Source: Rouxiella silvae (GTDB taxonomy: Bacteria; Pseudomonadota; Gammaproteobacteria; Enterobacterales; Enterobacteriaceae). Taken from it: 64,000 bases of DNA. Numbering within the stretch: the first letter of the stretch is position 1; the number at the start of each line of letters is the position of its first letter. Shown here piece by piece: positions 50,799 through 61,118 of this stretch. The stretch is from assembly GCF_002093625.1 (NCBI RefSeq), contig NZ_MRWD01000027.1, positions 1 through 64,000 of the forward strand, given 5' to 3'. The position numbers were made by a program, and so were the translations under genes. The notes beneath the pieces were generated by a model that saw only the letters and a program-made list of their open reading frames with translations, was not told the DNA's origin and did no database searches.

Positions 50799-51599
50799 CT
50801 ATGAATTTCGCGACAGCAGGAAATCAAGGTTGTGACGCGTCCACGCGTCTTCCATTGCACAGGTTGCATCGGCGTCTTCTTGCCACGGCAGCCAATGCTC
50901 AATAATCTGGTTTATACCGCGCGACTGTGGGTTCACCTCGGCAATCATCGCGTCGTAATCCAACAGCCCTTCACCTAGCGGGCATCCGGCGAAGGTGAAG
51001 CCAACCCAGCCGTCGCGGCGCGAGAAGGCAAAGTCTTTAACGTGCAGATTCAGCACATAGGGCGCGGTAAGGGTAATGACCTCTTTCGGTGCTTCCAGCG
51101 CTGCCACACAGTTGGCCGGGTCGAGACAAATGCCCAACCACGGTGAGTTGAAGTGTTTCACCACCTCAAGATTGCTGGCGGTAGGAACCTGTTCATAGGT
51201 TTCGATACACAGCGCCACTTCGCTGCGCTCGAAATCCGGCAAAATTTGCGCCAGTTGCTGCTGTGCCTGAGCAATCGTCGGACGCGAATCTGGGCTGTTA
51301 AACATTGAGCGCAGAATTTTGGCGTCCAACGATTTAGCCAGATTTAAATACAACCCGAGGTGATCGGCCTTCAGACCCCGCGTTCCCAGCTCTAGCACCA
51401 CGCCAAGCGATTCGGCACGCTGTCTCAGTTTTTCCAGGCTTTCAGCCGACAGTTTTTCAATTTTGGGATAATCGCAAATTTGAAAAACCTGACCGCCCAG
51501 CTCGGCAGTCTGTTCGAGCATCGCATCTAGCCCCATCGGGACGGGAACACGGTCTGAATGTCGCCAAAAATAGGCGTAAGTACTCAGTCCAATCGCCAT
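50799..51599 (-). CDS. oiaC: Xylose-isomerase-like TIM-barrel enzyme, probable 3-oxo-isoapionate decarboxylase
   Basis: A 266-residue sugar isomerase/epimerase-family barrel. Likely metal ligands are Glu in LCIETYE, Asp in ICLDPANC, His in NLHVKDF and Glu in IIEHWLP. In the described D-apionate pathway OiaC removes CO2 from 3-oxo-isoapionate to leave L-erythrulose. Its ATG overlaps the lerI stop by one base. The family also holds epimerases, so function is inferred from the operon. Confidence 0.65.
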   Translation of the reverse strand: MAIGLSTYAYFWRHSDRVPVPMGLDAMLEQTAELGGQVFQICDYPKIEKLSAESLEKLRQRAESLGVVLELGTRGLKADHLGLYLNLAKSLDAKILRSMFNSPDSRPTIAQAQQQLAQILPDFERSEVALCIETYEQVPTASNLEVVKHFNSPWLGICLDPANCVAALEAPKEVITLTAPYVLNLHVKDFAFSRRDGWVGFTFAGCPLGEGLLDYDAMIAEVNPQSRGINQIIEHWLPWQEDADATCAMEDAWTRHNLDFLLSRNS

Positions 51600-52387
51600 T
51601 ATCCGTTCCCTTTAGTCGAGGCGTTTAACAGCGTGAAAGCTTCATCGAGGATGGCTTTGTAGGCCGCAGGCTGATGTGAAAACCGCCCGAGGAACAGTCC
51701 GCCGCTGCGGCGGCCGAGTTGAGAAAGCAGACCCGGTCCAGCACTGCCGCCATAAATCACCCGACGTGCGCCGCTGGCATCACGGGCCAATCGCTCGGCC
51801 AAGCCTTGACACACCTCACCAATAAACTCGGCCGAAGCCGGTTCTTTAGCACCGATCGCCCACTGCGGTTCATAGGCCAGAATGGCATCCCCGGTCAGCC
51901 CTAGCTTTTCAGCCGGTCCCAGCGCCTGATGGGCCTGTTCAACCGCCTGCTCAATCGCCTCGGCGGCAGAGCAACGTTCAGCTTCACCCATGCAGATAAC
52001 CGGTATCAGTTGGTTGCGCAACGCGGCGGTGGTTTTATCGGCAATTTGTCGATCGGTCTCGGCAAAATAGCGGCGGCGCTCGGCGTGCCCAATCTCGACA
52101 TACCCACAGCCCATCTCATGCAACATGGCTCCGCTCACTTCACCGGTATAGGCACCGGTGTCTTCCCAAAACATGTTTTGCGCCCCCACCTTCACCGGCG
52201 TGTCGCGAAAAGCCTCGAGCGTACCGGCAATAGCGGGTAAAGAAGGAAACACGAACAGTTCAATGTTCCCGTCGCGCGTCGCCGGATGATGGCTAACAAT
52301 TTCGGCTATCTGACGTGACCATTCGAGCGTCTGCTGATAGCCGAAATACATTTTGAGGCTCACCCCCAGCGTCAGTTCTGGTTTCAT
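51599..52387 (-). CDS. lerI: Triose-phosphate-isomerase-like enzyme, probable L-erythrulose-1-phosphate isomerase
   Basis: A 262-residue TPI paralogue. The substrate lysine is in VSLKMYFGY (normal TPI has NxKM), the catalytic His in YVEIGHAERR and the catalytic Glu in LAYEPQWAIG; the phosphate loop is YGGSAGPGLL. The cellular tpiA normally lies elsewhere, and this copy sits in a sugar operon. LerI converts L-erythrulose 1-phosphate to D-erythrulose 4-phosphate. The ATG at 52387 overlaps the lerK stop (TGATG). Confidence 0.72.
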   Translation of the reverse strand: MKPELTLGVSLKMYFGYQQTLEWSRQIAEIVSHHPATRDGNIELFVFPSLPAIAGTLEAFRDTPVKVGAQNMFWEDTGAYTGEVSGAMLHEMGCGYVEIGHAERRRYFAETDRQIADKTTAALRNQLIPVICMGEAERCSAAEAIEQAVEQAHQALGPAEKLGLTGDAILAYEPQWAIGAKEPASAEFIGEVCQGLAERLARDASGARRVIYGGSAGPGLLSQLGRRSGGLFLGRFSHQPAAYKAILDEAFTLLNASTKGNG

Positions 52388-54147
52388 CACACTTTTTCCT
52401 CACGTGGTTTTACACCGTCGCCGGCTTTATCAGCAAACAGCGGCAGCAGTGCATTGACAATCAGCGCCAGGGACACAGCACCGGCATCTGGAGTCCCTAA
52501 ACTCTTTTCTGCCAACGGTCTGGCACGGCCTACTTTAGGGCGCAGATGGGCGGTCGCTTTAGCCTGAACGTCGGCCTCCTGCGCCGCCTGCTGCCAGGCA
52601 GCACCAAAGCTGTCGCCGCGCTGAACGCAGGCGCTTAAGGTATCGCTAAATGGAACCAGCACGTCGACCAGCGTTTTATCGCCAACCTTGGCTTTACCAA
52701 AATGCATGATGCCGTCTTTCGCCTTGCTTACGCCTTCGGCGACAGTGTGCGCATCAGGATATTTTTCATCGCCAATCACCGTGCCGAGCGCATTAAGCGC
52801 CATTCCCCACAGCGCCCCGGAGGTTCCTCCGGCACGGTCGGCCCAGGCATCGGCTGACTGCTGTAATAGTGTGCCCGCACCCGCACCGCGCAGTTGCATT
52901 TCGGCGGCTTTTTCCGCCGCCGCCAGCGCACCACGCTCCATGCCGATTCCGTGGTCACCGTCTCCGGCAACGGCATCAATACGCCCCAGCTCGTCGGCGT
53001 GGGTCACCACGGTCTGTGCCAAGGTATTTAACACGCCCACCAGACACTGTGCTGCTTTTTTGGAAGCTTCGCTGGCAGGCGGCACACTCACCGCCGCCGT
53101 TTCAGCTATCTTTTGCACCGCAAGCGGCTCGGCGGCAATTACCGACCCTTTGCGGAAGGCTGGCGCATCGGCCGGTGCACGCCACAGCGCTTCGAGTTCG
53201 TCGTCCAGCCAGAACAGCGTCAAGGATGCCCCCGCCATATTAAAGCTAGTCACAAATTCGCCAACTTCCGCATCGACAGCCACAATGCCTGCTTCATCGA
53301 GCAGTTGGGCAATACGACGATAGACCACGAACAGCTCTTCGTACTTCACCGAACCGAGACCGTTAAGGATCACGCCAACCCGCTGGCCCTTGGCGCTGGC
53401 AATGTCGTCTGGCAATTCATCAAGCAGACTTTTGACCAGGACTTCAGCCAGCTCGTCAGCGGTAGGGATGTCTGACTCGCCAATCCCCGGCTCGCCGTGA
53501 ATCCCCATGCCCAGCGCCATTTTGCCCTGCGGCACGCTAAATAAGGGATGGTCGGCACCCGGCAAAGTACAGCCGCTGAAAGCGACGCCAAACGAGCGAA
53601 TTCGCTGGTTGGCAAGGCGAGCAATACGCGTGACCTCTTCTAATGAAAGACCCTGCTCGGCGGCAACTGAAGCCGCTTTGAATACCACTAGGTCACCGGC
53701 CACACCGCGTCTCTTTTCACGCTCAGCCTTGCTGGCGCTGGAGATATCGTCGGTTACCAGCACAATTTCGCACGGAATGCCTTCTGAAATTAGGCGATCT
53801 CGCGCCAGGCCAAAGTGCAGCACGTCACCGGCATAGTTGCCGAAGGTCAGCAGCACGCCGCCGCCGTTGTTTGCCGCACGCGCCACCGAACAAATCTGCT
53901 GGGCGGAGGGCGAAGCAAACAGGTTGCCCATCGCTGCACCGTGCGCCATCCCCTGCCCAACCAGTCCGGCAAACGCCGGATAATGACCCGATCCACCGCC
54001 AATCACTACGGCAACGCTGCCGGGTTGACTGCGCGTACTTCTCACCACGCCTCCCGGTACTTGCCGAACTTTAGCGGCATGCGCTGCAACGAATCCTTCG
54101 ATCAGCTCATTGGTAAACGCCGAGGGTTTATTGAATAAATAGGTCAT
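52387..54147 (-). CDS. lerK: Dihydroxyacetone-kinase-family enzyme, probable L-erythrulose kinase
   Basis: A 586-residue ATP-dependent kinase with fused DhaK and DhaL domains. GGGSGH (50-55) and H217 in GMGIHGEPG are the ketone-binding features of DAK1, H217 matching the histidine that covalently holds the substrate. The C-terminal DAK2 domain has GDGDHGIGMERGA and the Mg-binding Asp residues. The ATG at 54147 has GGAG 7 bases upstream. LerK makes L-erythrulose 1-phosphate; a dihydroxyacetone kinase is the alternative. Confidence 0.72.
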   Translation of the reverse strand: MTYLFNKPSAFTNELIEGFVAAHAAKVRQVPGGVVRSTRSQPGSVAVVIGGGSGHYPAFAGLVGQGMAHGAAMGNLFASPSAQQICSVARAANNGGGVLLTFGNYAGDVLHFGLARDRLISEGIPCEIVLVTDDISSASKAEREKRRGVAGDLVVFKAASVAAEQGLSLEEVTRIARLANQRIRSFGVAFSGCTLPGADHPLFSVPQGKMALGMGIHGEPGIGESDIPTADELAEVLVKSLLDELPDDIASAKGQRVGVILNGLGSVKYEELFVVYRRIAQLLDEAGIVAVDAEVGEFVTSFNMAGASLTLFWLDDELEALWRAPADAPAFRKGSVIAAEPLAVQKIAETAAVSVPPASEASKKAAQCLVGVLNTLAQTVVTHADELGRIDAVAGDGDHGIGMERGALAAAEKAAEMQLRGAGAGTLLQQSADAWADRAGGTSGALWGMALNALGTVIGDEKYPDAHTVAEGVSKAKDGIMHFGKAKVGDKTLVDVLVPFSDTLSACVQRGDSFGAAWQQAAQEADVQAKATAHLRPKVGRARPLAEKSLGTPDAGAVSLALIVNALLPLFADKAGDGVKPREEKV

Positions 54148-54157
54148 TTCACTACTC

Positions 54158-55525
54158 CTAAACAGCTTTAGCGGAATGCGAGTCTTTAAGGGTTGATGAA
54201 ACAGGCTTGGCCGGTCGCTGAGTCGCACGCAGCAGCACCATCAACAGTGCCGAAAGCAGCATAAATCCGCCAACGACCATCATCGGAACCGTATAACTCG
54301 AGGTGGCATCGTGCAGGGCACCGGTGACATAACCAGCCGAGAAACCCGCCACGTTGCCGAGGGTGTTAATCAGCGCAACCGCGGCGGCGGCAGAAGCCCC
54401 GGACAGGAATTGCGTGGGTAGCGTCCAGAAATTCGGCAATGCGGCGAAAATTGAACAGGCGGTAATAGTGATGACAGCAATGGTGGCAGCCGGCGAATCC
54501 ATGTACAGCGCGAGTGGTACACTCACACCGCCCACCAATGCAGGCAGCGCAATATGCCAGGTTTTACAACCCCGTCTTGACGCATCACGCGACCAGAAGA
54601 ACATCACGACGGCGGCGACCAAATAAGGAATGCCGGTGATCAGCCCTTTTTGCAGTACGCTAAAGGTGACGCCAAACTGCTGCTGGAATCCGCCAATAAT
54701 GGTCGGCAGGAAGAAAGCCAATGCATATAGGCCGTAGACGAAACCGAAATAGATCATGCACAGCATCCACACGCGACCGCTGGCAAATGCCGCTCTCAGC
54801 CCATGATGACCGTGAGGGGTTTTCTTACTCGACTCTTCTTTCTCAAGTTCTGTCTCGAGCCAAACGCGCTCCTCCGTCGTCAACCATTTAGCATCTTTAG
54901 GTTTATCAACCAGATAGAACCAAGCCGCGATCCCGACCAGAATGGCCGGTATCGATACGCCGAGGAACATCACGCGCCAGCCCTCAAGGCCGAACAGCCC
55001 GTGCTGGTTAATAAACCAGGCAGCCAGCGGTGCACCAAATACCACGGTCAACGGCTGGGCAAGATAGAACAGTGCGAGAATTTTGCTGCGATAGCGCGCC
55101 GGCACCCATGCGCTGAGGAAGAAGATAGCCCCCGGGAAGAAGCCGGCTTCGGCTACGCCTAACAGCAAACGCAGACCATAAAGCCCCTGCACGCTGCTAA
55201 CCCAAGTAAACAGCAGCGACACAATGCCCCACGAGACCATGATACGCGCCAGCCAACGGCGTGCACCGTAGCGATGCAGTGCCAGATTGCTCGGTACTTC
55301 CAGCAAAATGTAGCCGACAAAGAAAATACCCGATGCCAGTCCAAACTGGGCCACCTGAATGCCTAAGTCGCTAATCATCCCATTGGGGCCCGCGAAAGAG
55401 ATGGCGGTACGGTCGAGGAAGTTAATAAAGAACATCAGCGCCACGAAAGGAACCAGGCGCAAACAAATTTTACGAATTGCTGATTTTTCAGCAGTCCCAG
55501 GTACTGTTTGAGAAATTGTTGTCAT
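54158..55525 (-). CDS. MFS transporter, ACS family, probable importer for the apionate/tetrose cluster
   Basis: A 455-residue permease with 12 helices; MFFINFLDRTAISFAGPNGM and the later RYGARRWLARIMVSWG are ACS-family marks. It is the first gene of the minus-strand operon, only 10 bp before lerK. It is expected to import the sugar acid (D-apionate or similar) with a cation. The substrate is inferred from the operon. Confidence 0.82.
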   Translation of the reverse strand: MTTISQTVPGTAEKSAIRKICLRLVPFVALMFFINFLDRTAISFAGPNGMISDLGIQVAQFGLASGIFFVGYILLEVPSNLALHRYGARRWLARIMVSWGIVSLLFTWVSSVQGLYGLRLLLGVAEAGFFPGAIFFLSAWVPARYRSKILALFYLAQPLTVVFGAPLAAWFINQHGLFGLEGWRVMFLGVSIPAILVGIAAWFYLVDKPKDAKWLTTEERVWLETELEKEESSKKTPHGHHGLRAAFASGRVWMLCMIYFGFVYGLYALAFFLPTIIGGFQQQFGVTFSVLQKGLITGIPYLVAAVVMFFWSRDASRRGCKTWHIALPALVGGVSVPLALYMDSPAATIAVITITACSIFAALPNFWTLPTQFLSGASAAAAVALINTLGNVAGFSAGYVTGALHDATSSYTVPMMVVGGFMLLSALLMVLLRATQRPAKPVSSTLKDSHSAKAV

Positions 55526-56047
55526 TTTTTACTCCTACTGCCCGCAGGCAGGCAAAGCATTAACTAAGAAGCTTCTGGAGTGCTGGCTGGTGCAGCGTTC
55601 AAAAGCGCTGGATGTTTTATCCGACGCTGCAAAATGGGCAGTGCTTGTAGGGCTTTTGCAGGCTTGTCTCATGGTCTCATCCTCTAACGGGTTTTGAGTT
55701 GTTCATAAATACTATCAGTGAACATATGAACACTACCCTTTCCTCCTGGAATTGCCTACACCCCAACGTTAAAAGTGTGACAAGACTCAAAAAGCCAATT
55801 AAAACGAACCTAATCCGAGTTTACATCACACTTTGTTCAATACATTTAGCCGAACAGCATCAGTTTAGATCATTCATCACAAAACATATGAACAACCATT
55901 GAACATATGATTGATTTTGCGTTATCTTAGTTTTAAGCGTTACGCGCCACCTGAAGAGGTCTGATGCCGTAGCAGAAAGATGGCCGTTGTGTTCAATGCC
56001 ATGACGTTATTTAACAGTCATAACCTATTAATTAGGCAGGAGAAAAT
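55526..56047. promoter_or_regulatory. Divergent promoter region with repeated TGAACATATG operators
   Basis: This 522-base AT-rich gap separates the transport/enzyme operon from derI. The word TGAACATATGAACA is at 55720-55733, AAACATATGAACA at 55882-55894 and TGAACATATGAT at 55900-55911, and a half-site TGTTCAT at 55701-55707. All share a CATATG core. Two groups about 160-180 bp apart suit looping by a tetrameric SorC protein. The sites flank both expected promoters. Confidence 0.68.
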
Positions 56048-56497
56048 ATGTTACCTATCGCGATTGGAGCCGATGATGCGGCGATTGAACTGAAAAACAT
56101 CGTCAAAGCTTTTATTCAGCAACAGGGGGTGGAAGTGGTCGATTACAGTCAGGATGCGAATAATCCGCTGTATCCGGATATTGCCTTCACCGTGGCAACG
56201 GCAATTAAAGAAGGAAAGTTTGAACGCGGCATCTTGCTGTGCGGCACCGGCATCGGAATGAGCATTGTGGCGAACAAAGTTGCAGGTATTCGTGCGGCCC
56301 AATGCCATGACACTTATTCGGCTGAACGTGCTCGCAAAAGTAATGACGCACAGATAATGACGCTGGGTGCCCGCGTCGTTGGTCCGGAATTAGCAAAATC
56401 GATCGTCGCGGCCTGGCTGGCCTCTAATTTTGAAGGGGGCGGTTCGACCAGCAAAGTTGAAAAAATTGGCTACTATGAAGGTTTGAAAGGCGCATAA
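56048..56497 (+). CDS. derI: RpiB/LacAB-family isomerase, probable D-erythrulose-4-phosphate isomerase
   Basis: A 149-residue member of the RpiB family. The catalytic Cys is C65 in GILLCGTGIGMS, and the His-containing QCHDTYSAERARKSNDAQI segment is present. DerI converts D-erythrulose 4-phosphate to D-erythrose 4-phosphate. It is transcribed away from the operon that would make its substrate, and its product feeds the next genes, talA and tktB. A ribose- or allose-phosphate isomerase is the alternative. ATG follows AGGAGAAAAT. Confidence 0.75.
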   Translation: MLPIAIGADDAAIELKNIVKAFIQQQGVEVVDYSQDANNPLYPDIAFTVATAIKEGKFERGILLCGTGIGMSIVANKVAGIRAAQCHDTYSAERARKSNDAQIMTLGARVVGPELAKSIVAAWLASNFEGGGSTSKVEKIGYYEGLKGA

Positions 56498-56707
56498 TTT
56501 TTCTGCTGTCAGCGGACTTTGTTGAACTGTCTATAATAAGGTCCGCCAACCGGTTTTATAACCTGTTGATATCTAAAGCCATAGCTGAGGCCCATCACAA
56601 CAATCAGAAAAAGCGCATTCAATGTGTTAATAAAATGATGCAGTCTATGTACTCTAATTAAAACGTAACGACTTTTTGCTGTATCGATTCTTCTTAAGGA
56701 GTAAGAG

Positions 56708-57658
56708 ATGAACCAGTTAGACGCACTTAAACAGCTAACGACAGTGGTAGCCGACAGTGGCGATATTGAATCCATTCGTCATTTTGAACCGCAGGACGCG
56801 ACCACCAATCCTTCACTGATCCTCAAAGCTGCTGATATTCCTCAGTATAAACCACTGATTCAAGAAGCGCTTGATTACGCCCGCCGACAAGGTGGAAGCA
56901 AGGAAACGCAAATTATCAATGCTTCAGACAAGCTGGCTGTGAACATCGGTCTGGAGATCCTCAAAAGTGTCCCTGGCCGTATTTCTACCGAAGTTGATGC
57001 ACGTCTATCCTTCGATCGCGGCATGTGTGTGGCAAAAGCGCGTAAGCTGATCGGCATGTATGCGGACCACGGCATTGATAAATCGCGTATTTTGATCAAG
57101 TTGGCTTCAACATGGGAAGGCATTAAAGCCGCTGAACAGCTTGAAAGAGAAGGCATTAACTGTAACCTGACTCTGCTGTTCTCCTTCGCCCAGGCGCGCG
57201 CCTGCGCCGAGGCCGGGGTTTATTTAATTTCACCTTTCGTGGGCCGTATCTACGACTGGTATAAGGCAAAAGAGCCAAACGCAGCCTACGACGCGGCGAA
57301 AGATCCGGGCGTGAAGTCCGTAACCGATATTTACAAGTACTATAAAGAGCATCGCTATCAGACCGTGATCATGGGTGCCAGCTTCCGTAAAGTTGACCAG
57401 ATCTTGGCACTGGCCGGTTGCGATCGTCTGACCATTTCGCCAAACCTGCTGGAAGAACTGAAAAACAGCAACGAGCCGGTTGAACGCAAACTGACTCCCT
57501 CCACAGAAGCATTCCATCAGCCAGCGCCACTGGCAGAAGAAGAGTTCCGCTGGCAGCATAACCAAGACCCAATGGCGGTTGAGAAGCTGTCTGAAGGCAT
57601 TCGTTTGTTCGCTGTCGACCAGCAGAAGCTGGAAGATATGCTGTCCGCTCAACTGTAA
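56708..57658 (+). CDS. talA: Transaldolase A
   Basis: A 316-residue enzyme of the pentose phosphate pathway, exchanging dihydroxyacetone units between sedoheptulose 7-phosphate/G3P and erythrose 4-P/fructose 6-P. The Schiff-base lysine is in [11 protein letters not shown] (about 131). It is the same length as E. coli TalA. AGGAGTAAGAG precedes the ATG. It precedes tktB as in E. coli. Confidence 0.96.
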   Translation: MNQLDALKQLTTVVADSGDIESIRHFEPQDATTNPSLILKAADIPQYKPLIQEALDYARRQGGSKETQIINASDKLAVNIGLEILKSVPGRISTEVDARLSFDRGMCVAKARKLIGMYADHGIDKSRILIKLASTWEGIKAAEQLEREGINCNLTLLFSFAQARACAEAGVYLISPFVGRIYDWYKAKEPNAAYDAAKDPGVKSVTDIYKYYKEHRYQTVIMGASFRKVDQILALAGCDRLTISPNLLEELKNSNEPVERKLTPSTEAFHQPAPLAEEEFRWQHNQDPMAVEKLSEGIRLFAVDQQKLEDMLSAQL

Positions 57659-57674
57659 TTAACTGGAGTAGAAC

Positions 57675-59669
57675 ATGTCCTCTCGTAAAGAGCTTGCGAA
57701 CGCTATCCGCGCACTCAGCATGGACGCCGTGCAGAAAGCGAATTCCGGCCACCCTGGCGCCCCTATGGGCATGGCCGACATCGCCGAAGTCTTGTGGCGT
57801 GATTATATGAACCACAACCCGACTAACCCGCACTGGGCCGACCGCGACCGCTTCGTGCTGTCTAACGGCCACGGCTCGATGCTGATTTACAGCCTGCTCC
57901 ACCTTACCGGCTACGACCTGCCTATCACCGAGCTGGAAAACTTCCGCCAACTGCACTCCAAGACCCCAGGTCACCCGGAGTACGGCTACACCCCAGGCGT
58001 TGAAACCACCACCGGTCCGCTGGGTCAGGGAATTGCCAACGCCGTCGGGTTTGCCATTGCTGAACGCACGCTGGCCGCGCAGTTCAACCGCGAAGGCCAC
58101 GACGTCGTCAACCACCACACCTACGCCTTCATGGGCGACGGCTGCATGATGGAAGGTATCTCCCACGAGGTGTGCTCGCTGGCCGGTACCATGAAGCTCG
58201 GCAAGCTGACCGCGTTCTACGATGACAACGGCATCTCCATCGACGGCCACGTGGAAGGCTGGTTCACCGATGACACCGCGGCGCGTTTTGAAGCCTACAA
58301 CTGGCACGTTATTCGTCACGTCGACGGCCACAACCCTGACGCGATTAAAGCGGCTATCGAAGAGTCCCACAAGGTGACCGACAAGCCGACGCTCATCCTG
58401 TGCAAAACCATCATCGGTTTCGGTTCGCCGAACAAGGCCGGCACCCACGACGTGCACGGCGCCGCGCTGGGCGCAGCCGAAGTGGCCGCCACCCGCGAAG
58501 CCCTTGGCTGGAAATACGCCGCCTTTGAAATTCCTCAGGACATTTATGCCCAGTGGGACGCCAAGGAAGCCGGTAAGGCCAAAGAAGCGGCCTGGAACGA
58601 CAAGTTCGCCGCCTACGCCAAAGCCTACCCGGAGCTGGCCGCCGAGTTTGACCGTCGCGTTAACGGCAAGCTGCCGCAGAACTGGGAAGCCGAGTCACAG
58701 AAATTCATCGAAGGGTTGCAGGCCAAGCCGGCGAACATCGCCAGCCGTAAAGCCTCGCAGAACTCGCTGGAAGCCTTCGGCAAAATCCTGCCGGAGTTCC
58801 TGGGCGGCTCTGCCGACCTGGCGCCGAGCAACCTGACCATGTGGTCCGGCTCGAAATCAATCGGCGACGACCAGGCGGGTAACTACATTCACTACGGCGT
58901 GCGCGAGTTCGGCATGACCGCCATCACCAACGGCATCGCGCTGCACGGCGGCTTCCTGCCGTACTCGGCGACTTTCCTGATGTTCGTGGAATACGCCCGC
59001 AACGCGGTGCGCATGGCCGCGCTGATGAAAATCCGCAACGTGTTCGTTTACACCCACGACTCTATCGGTCTCGGCGAAGACGGCCCGACGCACCAGCCGG
59101 TGGAGCAGTTGGCCAGCCTGCGCGTGACGCCGAACATGAGCCTGTGGCGCCCGGCCGACCAGGTCGAGTCTGCGGTGGCGTGGAAGTACGCGATTGAGCG
59201 CAACGACGGCCCGACGACGCTGATTTTCTCCCGTCAGAACCTGACCCAGCAACCGCGTACCGCCGAGCAGTTGGCGAACGTGGCGCGCGGGGGTTACATT
59301 CTGAAGGACAGCGAAGGCACGCCAGAGGTTATCCTGATTGCCACCGGCTCTGAAGTGGGTATCACCGTGGAAGCGGCCGACAAGCTGACCGCGGCGGGCA
59401 CCCGGGTGCGCGTTGTGTCACTGCCGTCAACCGACGCGTTCGACAAGCAGGACGAAGCGTACCGCGAGTCGGTGCTGCCGAAGGCGATTTCGGCGCGCGT
59501 GGCGGTGGAAGCGGGGATTGCCGACTACTGGTACAAATACGTGGGCCTGAACGGGGCTATCGTGGGCATGACCACCTTTGGTGAGTCGGCGCCGGCGGAG
59601 GAGCTGTTCAAAGCGTTCGGCTTTACGGTAGACAACGTGGTCGCGAAAGCGCAGGCGCTGCTGAAATAA
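57675..59669 (+). CDS. tktB: Transketolase 2
   Basis: A 664-residue thiamine-diphosphate enzyme. [20 protein letters not shown] is the N-terminal catalytic His region; the TPP motif starts [33 protein letters not shown] is the substrate region. The start is 16 bp after talA, so the two are co-expressed. Third codon positions look more GC-rich than in talA. It can use the erythrose 4-phosphate made by DerI. Confidence 0.97.
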   Translation: MSSRKELANAIRALSMDAVQKANSGHPGAPMGMADIAEVLWRDYMNHNPTNPHWADRDRFVLSNGHGSMLIYSLLHLTGYDLPITELENFRQLHSKTPGHPEYGYTPGVETTTGPLGQGIANAVGFAIAERTLAAQFNREGHDVVNHHTYAFMGDGCMMEGISHEVCSLAGTMKLGKLTAFYDDNGISIDGHVEGWFTDDTAARFEAYNWHVIRHVDGHNPDAIKAAIEESHKVTDKPTLILCKTIIGFGSPNKAGTHDVHGAALGAAEVAATREALGWKYAAFEIPQDIYAQWDAKEAGKAKEAAWNDKFAAYAKAYPELAAEFDRRVNGKLPQNWEAESQKFIEGLQAKPANIASRKASQNSLEAFGKILPEFLGGSADLAPSNLTMWSGSKSIGDDQAGNYIHYGVREFGMTAITNGIALHGGFLPYSATFLMFVEYARNAVRMAALMKIRNVFVYTHDSIGLGEDGPTHQPVEQLASLRVTPNMSLWRPADQVESAVAWKYAIERNDGPTTLIFSRQNLTQQPRTAEQLANVARGGYILKDSEGTPEVILIATGSEVGITVEAADKLTAAGTRVRVVSLPSTDAFDKQDEAYRESVLPKAISARVAVEAGIADYWYKYVGLNGAIVGMTTFGESAPAEELFKAFGFTVDNVVAKAQALLK

Positions 59670-59705
59670 GACTTTTATCGCCAAATATGGGTTGATGAAA
59701 GACTC

Positions 59706-59737
59706 AAAAGGCCCCGGTGAAAACCGGGGCCTTTTTT
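59706..59737. terminator. Bidirectional terminator between tktB and ypfG
   Basis: AAAAGGCCCCGG, loop TGAAAA and CCGGGGCCTTTTTT form a strong hairpin between convergent genes, with T-rich tails on both strands. Confidence 0.92.
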
Positions 59738-59777
59738 ATTGCCGCGCGACCGCGTTTTTGCACTTGAGAATAAGCAT

Positions 59778-60851
59778 CTATGAAGATTTAGTGATCCACA
59801 ACACCGGCCACTGCCCACTCTTGCTGTACCCGTCACAGCTTGGCTCCGAAGCGTAAAACGCAAGGCGGAAGGTTTTACCGTCAAAAATCCAGCGCGAAGA
59901 TACGCCACAGTCGCCGAGCCCACGCCCTTTATCAAAGATAGAAAGCATTCCTGTTTTCTCATCAAAATCAGCATTGATGAGCTCGGGAGGCTGGTCGTCT
60001 TCTCCCGCTTTAAAAGGCAGTTCAAGCACCAGAGTCTCGGCTTTGTAAGGCGCCTGACGCGAAACCATATAACCCAATACATACAGATTATAGGCCCCCA
60101 TGTCGCAGTTAACGGTCATCAGCGCTTTGTCATTACTCAGCGGATAAAGATGCACCTCTCGCTCGGAAGGATCGAGGCTACAGTCGTTATTTTCAATATT
60201 GGTGGCGGTATTTTGAGTTATCGCCGAGATTTCCCCTTCCGTCAGCGGATGGGGTTCGTTGAACCGCGGCAATAAAGGCACAGCGGGCGCGGCTGGCACC
60301 GTTGACGGCGGTTTATTGCCACGGCTTGCCCAGGCAGTTTTTGTCCCTTCGCGCGATTGTTGCTCGTCAATCGCCAACAGCGCCGCCTTTAACCCGTTCA
60401 GAGAAATAGCAGGCCGCGTGCTCTGTGCCGGATCCAATTTTCCAGCCAATTGAATGCTACTGCCTTCGCGGATAATGTTAACAAAATCCCCCACCACCAG
60501 ACGATTAATGCTGGCAATGTGTTTTTTGCTCACGTCCCATTCGCGGCGATTAAAGGTAAGTTGCTTGCCGTTGAACGTAAGACGATTGGCAATCGCCAGG
60601 TCCGACGCCTGCTCGTCGCCGTTGCGCTGATAATCAATACTGACGCTCGCACGCCCTTCCGGACCGGCATCACGGGTGAGCTGCAACACCAGTCCCTGGC
60701 TGTCTTGCGCACTCCTGGCCGAACAATGGTTTAAATTGTCGCAACTTACCTGCCAATCGTTGTAGATTCGTTGCATCGGTTCCGCATGCGCGTAGCCGGT
60801 TAACAAGGTTGCCATCAACAATAGCGGGGTGGATATCCAATTGGGTATCAT
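59778..60851 (-). CDS. ypfG: DUF1176 protein YpfG
   Basis: A 357-residue exported protein (E. coli 347). The signal peptide ends near YAHA|EPMQ (residue 23). The mature start QRIYNDWQVSCDNLNHCSARS and the late GLGDCGVSSRWIFDG are typical for the family. Function unknown. It follows tktB as in E. coli. Confidence 0.9.
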   Translation of the reverse strand: MIPNWISTPLLLMATLLTGYAHAEPMQRIYNDWQVSCDNLNHCSARSAQDSQGLVLQLTRDAGPEGRASVSIDYQRNGDEQASDLAIANRLTFNGKQLTFNRREWDVSKKHIASINRLVVGDFVNIIREGSSIQLAGKLDPAQSTRPAISLNGLKAALLAIDEQQSREGTKTAWASRGNKPPSTVPAAPAVPLLPRFNEPHPLTEGEISAITQNTATNIENNDCSLDPSEREVHLYPLSNDKALMTVNCDMGAYNLYVLGYMVSRQAPYKAETLVLELPFKAGEDDQPPELINADFDEKTGMLSIFDKGRGLGDCGVSSRWIFDGKTFRLAFYASEPSCDGYSKSGQWPVLWITKSS

Positions 60852-61118
60852 TAGAATAAGCTCTTTTACGAAGTAAACCTTTAGATATTAACCCAAGCTG
60901 TGCAAAGACTCTGCCCGAAAAGCATCATTTTTTTACCAGTAAATAGAAATGGATAGCTTTTTAAAACGTAAAAATGGACTCACGTCAGTTTGGAAGACAA
61001 GAAATAGTTTCATCATGAAGGGCATAAACACGTTTTGTTGCGCTGTTATACGCTTAAGAACACCCTGAGCTGATATTCTATTGAACAGCACCGGTCATAT
61101 ATAAAAGGTACAATAGGG

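Noticed and set aside
49863-56497. Reading the cluster as an erythritol (ery) operon
   Set aside because: No EryA-type kinase, EryB/EryC dehydrogenase or polyol dehydrogenase is present. The oxidoreductase and TIM-barrel pair fit D-apionate better.
57369-58457. A 362-codon minus-strand frame over talA-tktB
   Set aside because: It is a shadow frame caused by GC-rich codon use in tktB; the plus strand codes for conserved transaldolase and transketolase.
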